Assembly (NCBI GenBank): GCA_030998225.1
Contig: JAPYXD010000742.1
Location: 1,674,001-1,738,000 of the forward strand
Direction: 5' to 3'
Length of the DNA stretch: 64,000 bases
Origin: Diplolepis rosae
Lineage: Eukaryota > Arthropoda > Insecta > Hymenoptera > Diplolepididae
Shown: positions 26,601-36,651 of the stretch, one piece after another
Layout of the letters: the number at the start of each line of letters is the position of its first letter
How positions within the stretch are numbered: position 1 is the stretch's first letter
Notes under the pieces: generated by a model
Told to the model about the DNA's origin: nothing
The model's input: the letters and a program-made list of their open reading frames with translations, nothing else
The model's database searches: none
Position numbers and translations under genes: made by a program

Positions 26601-27689
26601 AATTCACTAACTAATAATCGCATTGCATTATGCATTATACAGGAATCCTGTTCTAATTAAGTGCTCTCGATTCCCTCTATGTATATAAACCTAGCACTTT
26701 TATTTTTTTAAAGCTTAGGTGAGCTAGCATCCGCTGAAGCAACAACTCCAGTATGTAAAATTCAATAACTAATAATTGCATTGAATTATGCATTATACAG
26801 GAATTTTGTGCTAATTAAGTTCCCTGGATTCCCTGTGTGTAAATAAACCTCGCATTTTTTGAATTTTTTTTTTCAATCATAGGAATGCTAGCTTGCGCAT
26901 TGCATTATGCTTTATACAGGAATTTTGTGCTAATCAAGTGCCCTCGATTCCCTCTATGTATATAAACCTAGGACTTTTATTTTTTTTAAAGCTTAGGTGT
27001 GCTAGCATCCGCTGAAGCAACAACTCCGGTATGTAAAATTCAGTAACTAATAATTACATTGAATTATGCATTATACAGGAATTTGGTGCTAATTAAGTGT
27101 CCTCGATTCCCTCTATGTATATTAACCTAGCACTTTTATTTTTTTTATAGCTTAGGTGTGCTAGCATCCGCTGAAGCAACAACTCCGGTATGTAAAATTC
27201 AATAACTAATAATTGCATTGAATTATGCATTATACAGGAATTTTGTACTAATTAAGTGCTCTGGATTCCCTCTACGTATATAAACCTAGCACTTTTATTC
27301 TATTGAAGCTTAGGAATGCTAGTTTTCGCTGAAGCAACAACTCCGGTATGTAAAATTCAGTAAGTAATAATTACATTGAATTATGCATTATACAGGTATT
27401 TTGTCCTTATTAAGTGCTCTGGATTCGCTCTATGTACATAAACCTGTCATTTTTTGAATTTTTTTTCAATCGTAGGAATGCTAGCTTGCGCTGCTGCTAA
27501 AAGTTCGGTATGTAAAATTCAATAACTAATAATTACATTGAATTATGCATTATACAGGAATTTTGTGCTAATTAAGTGTCCTCGATTCCCTCTATGTATA
27601 TTAACCTAGCACTTTTATTTTTTTTAAAGCTTAGGTGTGCTAGCATCCGCTGAAGCAACAGCTCCGGTATGTAAAATTCACTAACTAAT
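14655..27689. repeat. 13 kb tandem array, about 82 monomers of about 158 bp, with higher-order repeats
   Basis: The landmark 'ccggtatgtaaaattca' recurs every 154-160 bp (for example at 14703, 14861, 15021, 15179, 15491). Monomers fall into recognisable variant classes differing by substitutions and small indels. Blocks of several classes recur in the same order: a unit of about 1.43-1.59 kb between 17.4 and 20.5 kb, and one of 2,665 bp (22386 matches 25051) that becomes 2,505 bp further right. Two copies share the same truncated monomer (about 24378 and 26883). Every monomer contains a poly-T tract ending in AG, a 32 bp block, GTATGT, about 50 bp ending in TATACAG or TATGCAG, then a 38 bp block. 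It reads as a satellite array, possibly seeded by an exon-intron unit. The left border abuts a broken mariner; the right border is abrupt. Confidence 0.95.
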
Positions 27690-28780
27690 TTTGTTTGAAA
27701 TAAACAAATTTTATTTCATTTAAACAAATCATTTCTTTAAATCAAAGAAAGTCGTTCAAACAAATCATTTTCTTTGATTCAATCAAATCTTTTTTCTGAG
27801 TGTGATCGCTGGAAGTTTTCTGAGTCCTGAAATTTCCTCGACTTCTTCTTCACGAGAACGTCACAGCGCACAAGTTTCGGAGGCCCTGAGTTTACTATTA
27901 AATATTTTATAAACAATAACGATAGCTATTGTTTTTTAAGACTCGACGGCTCCGCTAGAGTCAGCGAAATAGAATGGTCGATGTTTCGAATAATTTCATT
28001 TTGAATTGAGCGAGTAATCGACAGTTATATTTAAAAAAACATTAATTTTTTATCTATGAAAAACGACGTTTTTTAATTTTTATCTCGAAAAATATTTGTC
28101 GAATAAAAAAATTTCAAATAAGAAAAAGATGCACCTCGACGCGAAGAGCAATCACATATTTTTTATTTCGAATTTTTATGAATTTCAACTTTTTATTGAT
28201 TATCGGGAAAGTACTGTCCAGTTCAAGCGTCGCGTCCCCTTATTCGATCCGGGTATTTAATCATTCAAAATCTTATTGTAGAAAGATAAGCGGCGAACAC
28301 CCTGCCTGATGATGCTCAGTATACGTTGAAGTATCGTTGGCAGCGTCACACACTTTCTAGTATATTGCATATTTCCGAAAATTTTGAATCAATCTGAAAA
28401 TTTACAGAAACTTTCCTTTAATAGTGAGAAACAAATGTCTCACTGGAAGTTCTCTCAACTTTAAAGTTTCCACTATGTTTTTTTCCGGTGAAACTGAAAA
28501 AATATGATTACCGATCTGTCTCAATTCGCAATTAAATAATATTAAACAATGATGATTTGCAGCTTATTCTTCGTTTTTCAAGGTAACGCTAGGGTATATT
28601 ATGTGTACATACTAAATTTAGACAGTTTTAATAATATTGAACCAACTTACGAAGATTTATTTTTCTTCTTTTTCTTAATGGCTTCTTGTTCAGAGAACAA
28701 ATGTCCAGAATAATCACGTGGGGCTAGAAGAGCCCAATATAACAATTCCAAGACTTCCTAGTCAAATCCGATGACAGACG
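27690..28780. other. AT-rich DNA, no gene seen
   Basis: It begins with reiterated 'caaat' and 'aacaaatcatttctt' motifs immediately after the array. No reading frame, RNA gene or element boundary was supported. Confidence 0.4.
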
Positions 28781-30204
28781 TACTGATGTGCCGTGACCTG
28801 TTACCGCGTCACTGACGGTAAATTTTTCTTTTACGTAAAAATTTACCGTAATTAGTAAATTTTTGGTAATTGTGGTAATTCTCTAAATATAAAATTTGTT
28901 TTTGATGCTAACCACTAAAATTGAAAAATTGTTAACCTTCATTAAGGCCATGGATTAACCAGATCACGTGACCAAATTCCTGTAAAAGTTCGTGTAAGAT
29001 AACTTTTTTCTTTTACAAAATATCTTCCTGAAAATTTGGAAAATACTACAGAACACGATAGAGAACGTCTGTCAACTTTGTATGAGTAAGAACTTTGCAA
29101 AAAATTTTACAGTTAACTGTAATTGTCGATAAGTTTTCGAATTTTGCTCAAAATTTTTACTAAAGAGAAGTTAACAGACGAGCTTTATTATCTTTTGTTA
29201 CGTTTCCCAAATTATCAGAAAGATACATTGTAAATTAAAAAAGTTATCTTACATGAACGAATAAAAATATAATTTAGTCACGTGGTACGATTGATCCATG
29301 GCCTTAACCAAATAATATATTTCACAGAGTTATTGTAGCAAAATTTATTTGTAAATATTGAAAAAAATGATGACTTGAGAAAAGCAGACGACAATGACAA
29401 TGCCGACATAGTGCTGTCTGCTGTTGTTTGTCTTTGGCGTGTGACATGTGATGTGAATCAGATTGTTTATTTATTTAAAAGTTATAGTTATGCTCACATT
29501 TTCAAGTAGAATATATTTGGGTATTATTGTAATTATATGATAATATTATAATTATTATTATTTATATTGTTTTATCATTTAACCATTATATTGAACTTAG
29601 GTTATCATGAAACCAAACGATGTCCTGCAATTATATCATCATCAGATTGATAGAGAAAAAAATATATAATTGCAAGTTCTGTGACAAGATATATGTAAAA
29701 TTTTCTCCAATAGATATTTTCAACAATCGAGAAGGGAGCTCCTCATACAAAAATTGCTTTTGTGAGTAATTTTCACAGTTGATTCTAAAAAATATTACTA
29801 AGTATTGCACAGCAGATTATTTTAAATTACATATATAAGTTACAATAAAAGTTTACGTAATATTATTTTTTTTTTTAAACTTCTTATTTTATAATTAGTT
29901 TATACATACCTGTTCTGCTATATCCATTTTTTCGCGTGAAACAGTCAAAGATGTTAGCCTTTGAGGTTATGTTTGACAGAATAGAGTCATAAATTTTCGT
30001 TGTTCTTATTTCTAAATTACTTTATAGACATTTTTTCTTATTATAGCTTCCTTTCTTTTTAAAAAAAAGCATTCCAGCACGTAAACCTTCAAAAATTTTC
30101 GCCAAAAATAGAGTAAATAACGAATTACCAGTTTTACCACCGATTTACCCAATTACGGTAAGAAATTACCAGTGACCAAAAAAAAGGGTAACGGCACATC
30201 ACTA
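28781..30204. mobile_element. 1.42 kb non-autonomous hAT-type element
   Basis: The left end reads TACTGATGTGCCGTGACC; the complement of the right end reads TAGTGATGTGCCGTTACC, followed on both sides by related 'ttaccgtaatt' and 'ggtaatt' motifs. Flanks are gacagacg (28773-28780) and gacagcag (30205-30212), an 8 bp duplication with two differences. TAGTGATG-type ends and 8 bp duplications are hAT hallmarks. No transposase frame is present. Confidence 0.7.
28942..29307. mobile_element. 366 bp foldback MITE nested in the hAT-type element
   Basis: The left end reads 'ttaaggccatggattaacc' and the right end the imperfect complement, 'ggtacgattgatccatgg' then 'ccttaa'. The arms also share 'cacgtgacc', 'aagataactttttt' and 'gtaacaaaag'-type blocks. 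TTAA occurs at both edges. A diverged partial copy lies at about 36070-36205. Confidence 0.55.
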
Positions 30205-30212
30205 GACAGCAG

Positions 30213-31824
30213 CAGCCCTGTCCGACTAAAAACAAAATGGCGGTTCCTTAGTGATTATAGTTTCTATGTGCAAAGTTTTCTCACCAGAGCGGCGCTGCAC
30301 GCGGCACGCTCTACAAAAGCATTGTACTAATAGACAAATATATAAACAATTGTGAATAATTAAGTTTCTGAACAATATAAAATGAAAAAATGTTCCTAAA
30401 ATGATTCTAGGAAATAAAATACACATTTTGCATAATTCAATTAGTAGAAAATAAAAAAAAGAACACATTAAACTTCGTAAAATATATACTGTGGATACGC
30501 ATGAAGAATTCTTGAGACCCTGAACAAAATTTTTTTTATGTTATCCCCATATAACTGAAAATATATTTAAAAATAAATAAAAAGCTTAAGCTTCTAATTA
30601 GAAGTATTTTCCATTTTTATTTTACAACTTCAAACGAATGAAATGAAAAATAAATATTTTGTTAAGCCCTGTGCTCAACATAAAAAAACATGTGAAGGGA
30701 AATATATACTCAATTAAAAATTTGTAAATGTAACAAAAAATATTCATTACTATAAAATTTGCTAGTACATATTTTTAACATATTTAAAATTTTTAACTGT
30801 ACAGATCGATGATGACTAGTTAAGTGTCGCAAAGCTTGGCTGCTTTTGTTTCAAGACGCTAAATTTTTAAATTTCAGCCATTTCCTGTCTAACGACTTGT
30901 CTCATTCTTATTTAAAATAAAATTAAATCACATATGCTAACATTTCTACAGCTTCATTGGCATGTTCTTTGAATTGAAAAATAAATTTTGTTTCACATGA
31001 CAAAAAATATTCATTACTATAAAATTTGCTAGTAGATATTTTTAACATATTTTAAATTTTTAACATATACATTTGGATGTATGAAATCTTTATATAATTC
31101 AATTTTATCTTTAAATACGAATGAGACAATTCGTAAGACAGGAAATGGCTGAAATTTAAAAATTTAGCGTCTTGAAACAAAAGCAGCCAAGCTTTGCGAC
31201 ACTTAACTAGTCATCATCGATCTGTACAGTTAAAAATTTTAAATATGTTAAAAATATGTACTAGCAAATTTTATAGTAATGAATATTTTTTGTTACATTT
31301 ACAAATTTTTAATTGAGTATATATTTCCCTACACATGGTTTTTTATGTTGAGCACAGGGCTTAACAAAATATTTATTTTTCATTTCATTCGTTTGAAGCT
31401 GTAAAATAAAAATGGAAAATACTTCTATTTAGAAGCTTAAGTTTTTTATTTATTTTTAAATATATTTTCAGTTACATGGGGATAACATAGAAAAAATGTT
31501 GTTCAGGGTCTCAAGAATTTTTCATGCGTATCCACAGTATATATTTTACGAAGTTTAATGTGTTCTTTTTTTTATTTTCTACTAATTGAATTATGCAAAA
31601 TGTGTATTTTATTTCCTAGAATCATTTTAGGAACATTTATTCATTTTATATTGTTCAGAAACTTAATTATTTAAAATTTTTTAAATATTTGTCTATTAGT
31701 TCAATGCTTTTGTAGAGCGTGACGCGTGCAGCGCCGCTCTGGTGAGAAAACTTTGCACATAGAAACTATAATCACTAAGGGAATCAAGTTCTCGCCGTTG
31801 CAGTCAGGGAGTCGGATAGGGCTG
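30213..31824. mobile_element. 1.61 kb hAT-type foldback element, arms about 700 bp
   Basis: The left end is CAGCCCTGTCCGACT; the complement of the right end is CAGCCCTATCCGACT. The arms (about 30235-30925 and 31085-31790) are long, near-perfect inverted copies. Flanks are gacagcag (30205-30212) and gacaacag (31825-31832), an 8 bp duplication with one difference. The left flank is also the right flank of the preceding hAT-type element. The loop of about 160 bp has direct repeats of 'tattcattactataaaattt'. No transposase gene. Confidence 0.75.
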
Positions 31825-31971
31825 GACAACAGCCGTATGCATCAGAAAAGAAAATGGCGCCCCGTTAGTGTCCTAAGTTGAATTCCTATATATTTCTTTC
31901 GTCCAAGACCAACCTAACTTACAGTCTATCCCTACCTCATGGCCTGTTACGACAACTTGGTTATCTCAATA

Positions 31972-32167
31972 CCCGAAATGAAGTTCTGCCAAGTACATAG
32001 TTACAAAACTTCCCGATGAGGGCATGTGTGTTCCCTGGGTGCAAAATGGCGGCATCTACGGTTTATAAGCATCGTGTATTAGGCGTCGCCATTTTGCACC
32101 CAGGGAACCCACGTGTCCTCATCGGGAAGTTTTTTAACTAAGTACTTCGCAGAACTTCATTTCGTGT
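31972..32167. repeat. 195 bp hairpin
   Basis: The arms 'cgaaatgaagttctgc', 'aacttcccgatgagg' and 'ccctgggtgcaaaatggcg' on the left are answered by their complements on the right, with a short loop near 32065. The sequence is more GC-rich than its surroundings and is probably a short foldback MITE. No clear target duplication was found. Confidence 0.6.
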
Positions 32168-32194
32168 TTTATGAAGTACGGCTATAAGAGATTC

Positions 32195-32221
32195 GTCTCC
32201 TTATATCTAGTCTCAATGGTC
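32195..32221. mobile_element. Isolated terminus of a P-type MITE
   Basis: The sequence 'gtctccttatatctagtctc' followed by AATGG is the right-end type of the P-type MITE at 32457-32721. No matching left terminus was found within the window, so it is a fragment. Confidence 0.4.
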
Positions 32222-32456
32222 GTCTAAAACAACAACACGTTTTGAGGATAATTTTAGGAGCGTAATAAACTTTTCGTATATAATATGCATCACAATGTAT
32301 CAGTTATGGTGCATATATCATAATTGGATACTTATTAATCGAATATATTCACATTCGTTATAAATTACTAAACAAAAACATAACCACTTAACACTTAACC
32401 GGAACTACACAAACTCCGCTCGACCAATACGTATTAGGCACGGGGTTTGTTGCATC

Positions 32457-32721
32457 CATGGAGACTAGATATAAGGAGACCAATCTCCACTAGAGTTCTA
32501 AATTTCTCGGACATTTAAAATCTGGTCACGTTCTCGTGACTGTGACCGTCATTTTAAGACAACTTGAGAATTTATAGAGAATTTAAGGGAATTTTACCAT
32601 ACCTTCACCAATAATTTTTTATCATTAAGGACGTTCTCTTGCCCGTAGATGTGCTCATCCTACTCTATCATAGGTAGTGGGATTACTGTTAAGCTTTCTA
32701 ACCTTATATCTAGTCCCCATG
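32457..32721. mobile_element. 265 bp P-superfamily-type MITE
   Basis: The left end is CATGGAGACTAGATATAAGG; the right end is the complement, CCTTATATCTAGTCCCCATG. Flanking 8-mers are gttgcatc (32449-32456) and gttgcgtc (32722-32729), one mismatch. CATG ends with 8 bp duplications match the P superfamily and resemble the larger P-like element at 49474-52624, which begins CATGGAGGAGTATAAGGAGACG. No coding sequence. Confidence 0.75.
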
Positions 32722-33034
32722 GTTGCGTCCTTCCCTAGGGGATTCTTAGATAGGCGTACATTAGAGCGGCCTCGGGGGAGACACGCATGAATCAAAAAAA
32801 TTTGAATGAATTTGAAGACTAGATTTCTTTAGTTTTATATATATATATATATATACATATTATTGAAAATAATTATAGGAAGAAAGGACAGCTAATAGAT
32901 AAAGTTCCATTTTGTTATTTTATACGAGCCTATAATTTGAAAAATTAATTTTTCACTTCTAAGATTTCGATTTACCAAAACTTTGGACAATAGTTTCTTT
33001 TACATGCGACCTGTCACAAAGAAAGACCTAAAAC

Positions 33035-33792
33035 CATGGGGAATAGACATAAGGAGACCAAAATAATGTAACTGAAAATGAGTACCTTTTTGTATGAAGT
33101 AAATTGTTTGAGTAGAGGAACTTCCCAAGAGATGGCGCTCCTGCAAGTAGCATAAGAAAAATGAACTATTCGGGCACCTTTGCATACATGCTGGTTGTCA
33201 TCAGTGATCGCAGAACGTGGGAGCTGGAGGCCGCCACCATAGATGCCTCAAGCTCATTGTGTCTTCCTCAATCAACCAACCTATGGCAGTAGAGCGAGAA
33301 AGAAGCCATAAGCTGGTGGGGTCTATGGTGGGGGCCGCCAGCTCCCACGTTGTGGGATCACTGGTTGTCATGGTAACATTTAATATTAATAATTTCTGTT
33401 TGTTGCTCTTTAATTATATACACGCATACAAAACACGATAGTGGATTCACATAATCGACACATTATTTTACACTCTCATGATACACTTTTTTGAAACAAC
33501 CTCAAACATACTACTTATGTAAAAAATGCACCAACGCTTTCAATTTTATACTTCAATTAATAGTTTCAAATAAGGAAAGTTTACAAACATTTACAAATAT
33601 TAACTTTAATTTGCGGTTAAGTTAGAATATTTTGAGCGAACAGAAGGAAGCGGCCATTTTTTTACGCCACTTGCATTCGCGCCATCAATCGGGAAGTTCT
33701 TGTACCTTTTGCATGCATTTCCGACAAAAACGGGCTCAACTTTTGTAAAGTTCATGCATAAGAGATTGGTCTCCTCATGTCTATTCTCCATG
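33035..33792. mobile_element. 758 bp P-superfamily-type MITE
   Basis: The left end is CATGGGGAATAGACATAAGG; the right end is the complement type, ending CTCATGTCTATTCTCCATG. It is flanked by perfect 8 bp duplications cctaaaac (33027-33034 and 33793-33800). It contains a nested 162 bp hAT-type MITE at 33202-33363. A minus-strand frame at 33606-33872 overlaps its right end and continues outside; no family was recognised for it. Confidence 0.8.
33202..33363. mobile_element. 162 bp hAT-type MITE, copy 1
   Basis: Ends are CAGTGATCGCAGAACGTGGG and the complement type ending GGGATCACTG. Flanking 8 bp duplications gttgtcat are perfect (33194-33201 and 33364-33371). It is almost fully palindromic and the same length as copy 2 at 36490-36651. 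It is nested in a P-type MITE. Its ends match the termini of the full hAT at 36487-46051 at most positions of the first 16-20 bp. Confidence 0.9.
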
Positions 33793-33822
33793 CCTAAAAC
33801 CGTAAAAATCGATTTCATCAAC

Positions 33823-33920
33823 TTCCATCGTTTACCGCACTGATCTCTATAATATACTGGATGCACAATCAATGCAAAGTCGTGTGCCCAATTGAAGGCT
33901 GAGCCGCCATATTTACTCAG
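33823..33920 (-). repeat. Inverted duplicate, partner at 35918-36007
   Basis: On the minus strand it reads 'ggctcagccttcaattgggc', then 'acacgactttgc', 'tgtgcatcc' and 'tattatagagatcagtg', the same as the plus strand at 35918-36007 apart from a small indel and substitutions. Both copies carry an ATG followed by codons for AQPSIGHTTL. Whether this is a duplicated host exon or element termini cannot be decided from the sequence. Confidence 0.5.
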
Positions 33921-34397
33921 GTTGATTACAAAGAATGTTGCGGTAAATTCAAATATATTAAAAAGGGAAAAGTGTAAACATTAAAGAAACAATATGAAAT
34001 CCATGCTTTTTTACCGGTATTAGTATTGATAGTATACATAATTAAACTAATGGAATGAAATTTATTAAATAATACTAAAATATAACTCGGTAATATTTAT
34101 TATTATGGTATATAATGTTGTATATATTTAAATAGGCATATGTATTTATTTCTTAACTATAATTAAATATTAATTTATTATAAATTTATCAAATATAGAT
34201 TACAGAATTCAACAAGTAAATGTACCTTGGAGTAGTGTAAAGATTATCTCACGTTCTGAACGTGAACTGTTAATAATAGTCACATATAATAACTATTTTT
34301 TGTATAAATTAATTCGCGTTTGATAATTCAACCCTTATGTACCTGTACATAAACGGTTTTAAAAACTGAAAAAAAGCTCCGTCCCCTTCTATTTTAA

Positions 34398-34466
34398 AGA
34401 ATGTTGAATTACTCGATCTTGTTGGCGTATTTCATCATACGTGTAAATTGCTCAGGAGTAATAAGT
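34398..34466 (-). CDS. Candidate terminal exon of an unidentified gene
   Basis: Read on the minus strand, a good acceptor (a pyrimidine-rich tract ending CTTCTTTCAG) is followed by an open stretch encoding LEQLITPEQFTRMMKYANKI, then one more residue and TAA. Codon use is more balanced than in the AT-rich surroundings, and the peptide looks like a real soluble, helical C-terminus. Downstream on the minus strand are AATAAA sequences (near 34150 and 34065) that could end a 3' UTR. I do not recognise the protein, and no upstream exon was found; the next 1 kb upstream is a large palindrome that could lie in an intron. It is the only candidate host exon in the window and could still be chance. Confidence 0.4.
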
Positions 34467-34485
34467 TGCTCCAACTGAAAGAAGT

Positions 34486-35470
34486 AATAGAAATAATTTT
34501 AAATATATACAAAAATTATAAACTATTGTATTTTGGTCGTTTACGAACATTTTAATTTATCAGAAAATAATAAAATTGGAAGAGAAACAAACCTTAAAAT
34601 ATAATTAATACTGAATGCAGATATTACATGAAAATTAAGTATGTATATGCTGTGACTAGTATGTTACTAAATAATAGAATCCAGTTCTATAAAGACCTAA
34701 GTAATAAAATAGAAGATTATCACTAAATAGTACAAAACATCAGGTACGAAAGTGCTTCACAAGCAGCAAATCACTGAATTAAAAATTATCAGAGTATCAC
34801 AAACATGAAGTTTTAAATGTCAAAGTAAAGTAGTGACTAATTCAATACCTTAATTTTTAAACTACATGCAAAAGTAATAAATAAACAATTCTTCAATGAA
34901 AAAAATCAATAATAATTACAATAATAAACAAAATAATCAATAAGTAATAAAAAAATAATTCTTAAAAGAACAAAATCAATAATAGTTACAATAATAAACA
35001 AAATAACAAAAAAAGAATAAATAACAAAAAATGAATAAATAAAATCATTGTTTTCTTTTAAGAATTGTTTATTTATTACATTTACATGTAGCTTAAAAAT
35101 TAAGGTGTTGAATTAGTCACTACTTTAGTTTGACATTTAAAACTTCTTGCTTGTGATACTCTGGTGATTTTTAATTAAGTGATTTGCTGCTTGTGAAGTA
35201 CTTGCGTACCTGATATTTTGTACTATTTAGTGATAATCTTCTATATTATTACTTTGGTCTTTATAGAACTGGATTCTATTATTTAGTAACATACTAGTCA
35301 CAGCATGTACATACTTACTTTTCATGTAATATCTGCGTTCAGTATTAATTATATTTTAAGGTTTGTTTATATTCCAATTTTATTATTTTCTGATAAATTA
35401 AAATGTTCGCGTAAACGACCAAAATACAATAGTTTATAATTTTTCTATATATTCAAAATTATTTATGTGC
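34486..35470. repeat. About 980 bp palindrome, arms about 400 bp
   Basis: The left arm (about 34486-34895) and right arm (about 35060-35470) are near-perfect inverted copies, sharing for example 'ttataaactattgtattttg', 'cactaaatagtacaaaa' and 'gcagcaaatcac'. The loop is AT-rich with reiterated 'ataataaacaaaataa'. It has the shape of a foldback transposon, but no diagnostic terminal motif or target duplication was seen. Confidence 0.7.
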
Positions 35471-35492
35471 CACCAGCGCGCAAACTCGTTTT

Positions 35493-35538
35493 TCGCTACA
35501 GTTAACTGTAGCGCAATGTAGTACATTGCGCTACAGAG
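35493..35538. repeat. Two adjoining short perfect palindromes
   Basis: GCTACAGTTAACTGTAGC is immediately followed by GCAATGTAGTACATTGC within GCGCAATGTAGTACATTGCGC. Together they give two small hairpins back to back. It may be a remnant of a miniature element or a protein-binding site. Confidence 0.6.
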
Positions 35539-35917
35539 GAATGAAATGTAACAATTGAACTGCGCATGCGCCCATAGCCATGAAACGAAGCACAATCTTC
35601 TTCTTATTCTTCCTCTTCTTCGTACAGCGTTAGCATCTTACTGGCAAAGCCTTGTACATTTGAACTGTGCATGCGTCTACTAAAATCCATTACTACTAAA
35701 CAAGATCGATAAAATCAAAATGGCCGAGACTAGTCGTGACATATCAGGTGTAATGACTAGCGCCACAAACAACTACAATACTAGTTTAGATTCCAGTGTA
35801 CGCATAAAAACTCGTATACGCACCGAAGTCACATAAAATAGAATACGTGCCAATGCACACAATTCGGGTAATTCCGAGAGCACGTAATGTACTATTGTAA
35901 TCAGCTTAAGTAAATAT

Positions 35918-36486
35918 GTCGGCTCAGCCTTCAATTGGGCACACGACTTTGCGGAATTTCCCATTGGCATTGTGCATCCGGTGTATTATAGAGATCAGTG
36001 GTTTACCGACGCATCATGTACACATTTGAAGAGCGACGATGTAACTCCTTTTTGGATCCGCCAAGAGGGCACATTTATTGTCTTTTGTTACGTTTCCCAA
36101 ATTTTCAGATAGATATTTTGTAAATTAAAAGTTATCTTGCTTGGACGAGTAATGAATAATTTAGACTCATGGTCCGATTAATACATGGCTTTAAGCATGA
36201 TAGTTTTACAGAAACTTTGTGAATTGCCACAACATAGTCTGTGAACTTTTTACTCTGACAAGAACATAACGTAAAACTACCTGACAATTACTCACCTTCC
36301 ACTTTACTTTCCGTTGTTTTACTATTTGACTCATCGATTTTGAAGTCTGAGCACAACCCATTGTTCACAAATTTATAATATTTTCAATGAAAAACAGTAA
36401 TAAAACATGTTATTGTGCATTCACTTACACTTGGCGTCAAACGCGACAATCCGTGTGTTTAACTTTGATATTAAATAGTCTATAGA
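35918..36486. other. Inverted-duplicate partner and flank of the hAT element
   Basis: 35918-36007 is the inverted partner of 33823-33920. About 36070-36205 resembles the right arm of the 28942-29307 foldback MITE. The rest is unassigned AT-rich DNA up to the hAT target duplication at 36479-36486. Confidence 0.45.
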
Positions 36487-36489
36487 CAG

Positions 36490-36651
36490 CAGTGATCCCA
36501 GAACGTTGGAGCTGGCGGCCCCCACCATAGATGCCTCGAGCTAATTGTGTCTTCCTCATTCAACCAACGTATGGCAGTCGAGCGAGAAAGAAGCCATGAG
36601 CTGGTGGGGTCTATGGTGGGGGCCGCCAGCTCCCACGTTCTGGGATCACTG
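36490..36651. mobile_element. 162 bp hAT-type MITE, copy 2, inserted in the hAT tip
   Basis: Ends are CAGTGATCCCAGAACGT and the complement type ending ATCACTG, flanked by a perfect 8 bp duplication atagacag (36482-36489 and 36652-36659). That duplication covers five flanking bases and the first three bases of the large hAT, so the MITE landed exactly on the hAT terminus. Its ends share CAGTG, CCAGAACGT and CGGCCCCCACCA with the hAT ends. Confidence 0.95.

Noticed and set aside
14655..27689. CRISPR-like array
   Set aside because: Monomers are contiguous at about 158 bp and vary throughout; there are no short constant repeats separated by unique spacers and no cas genes, and the context is eukaryotic.
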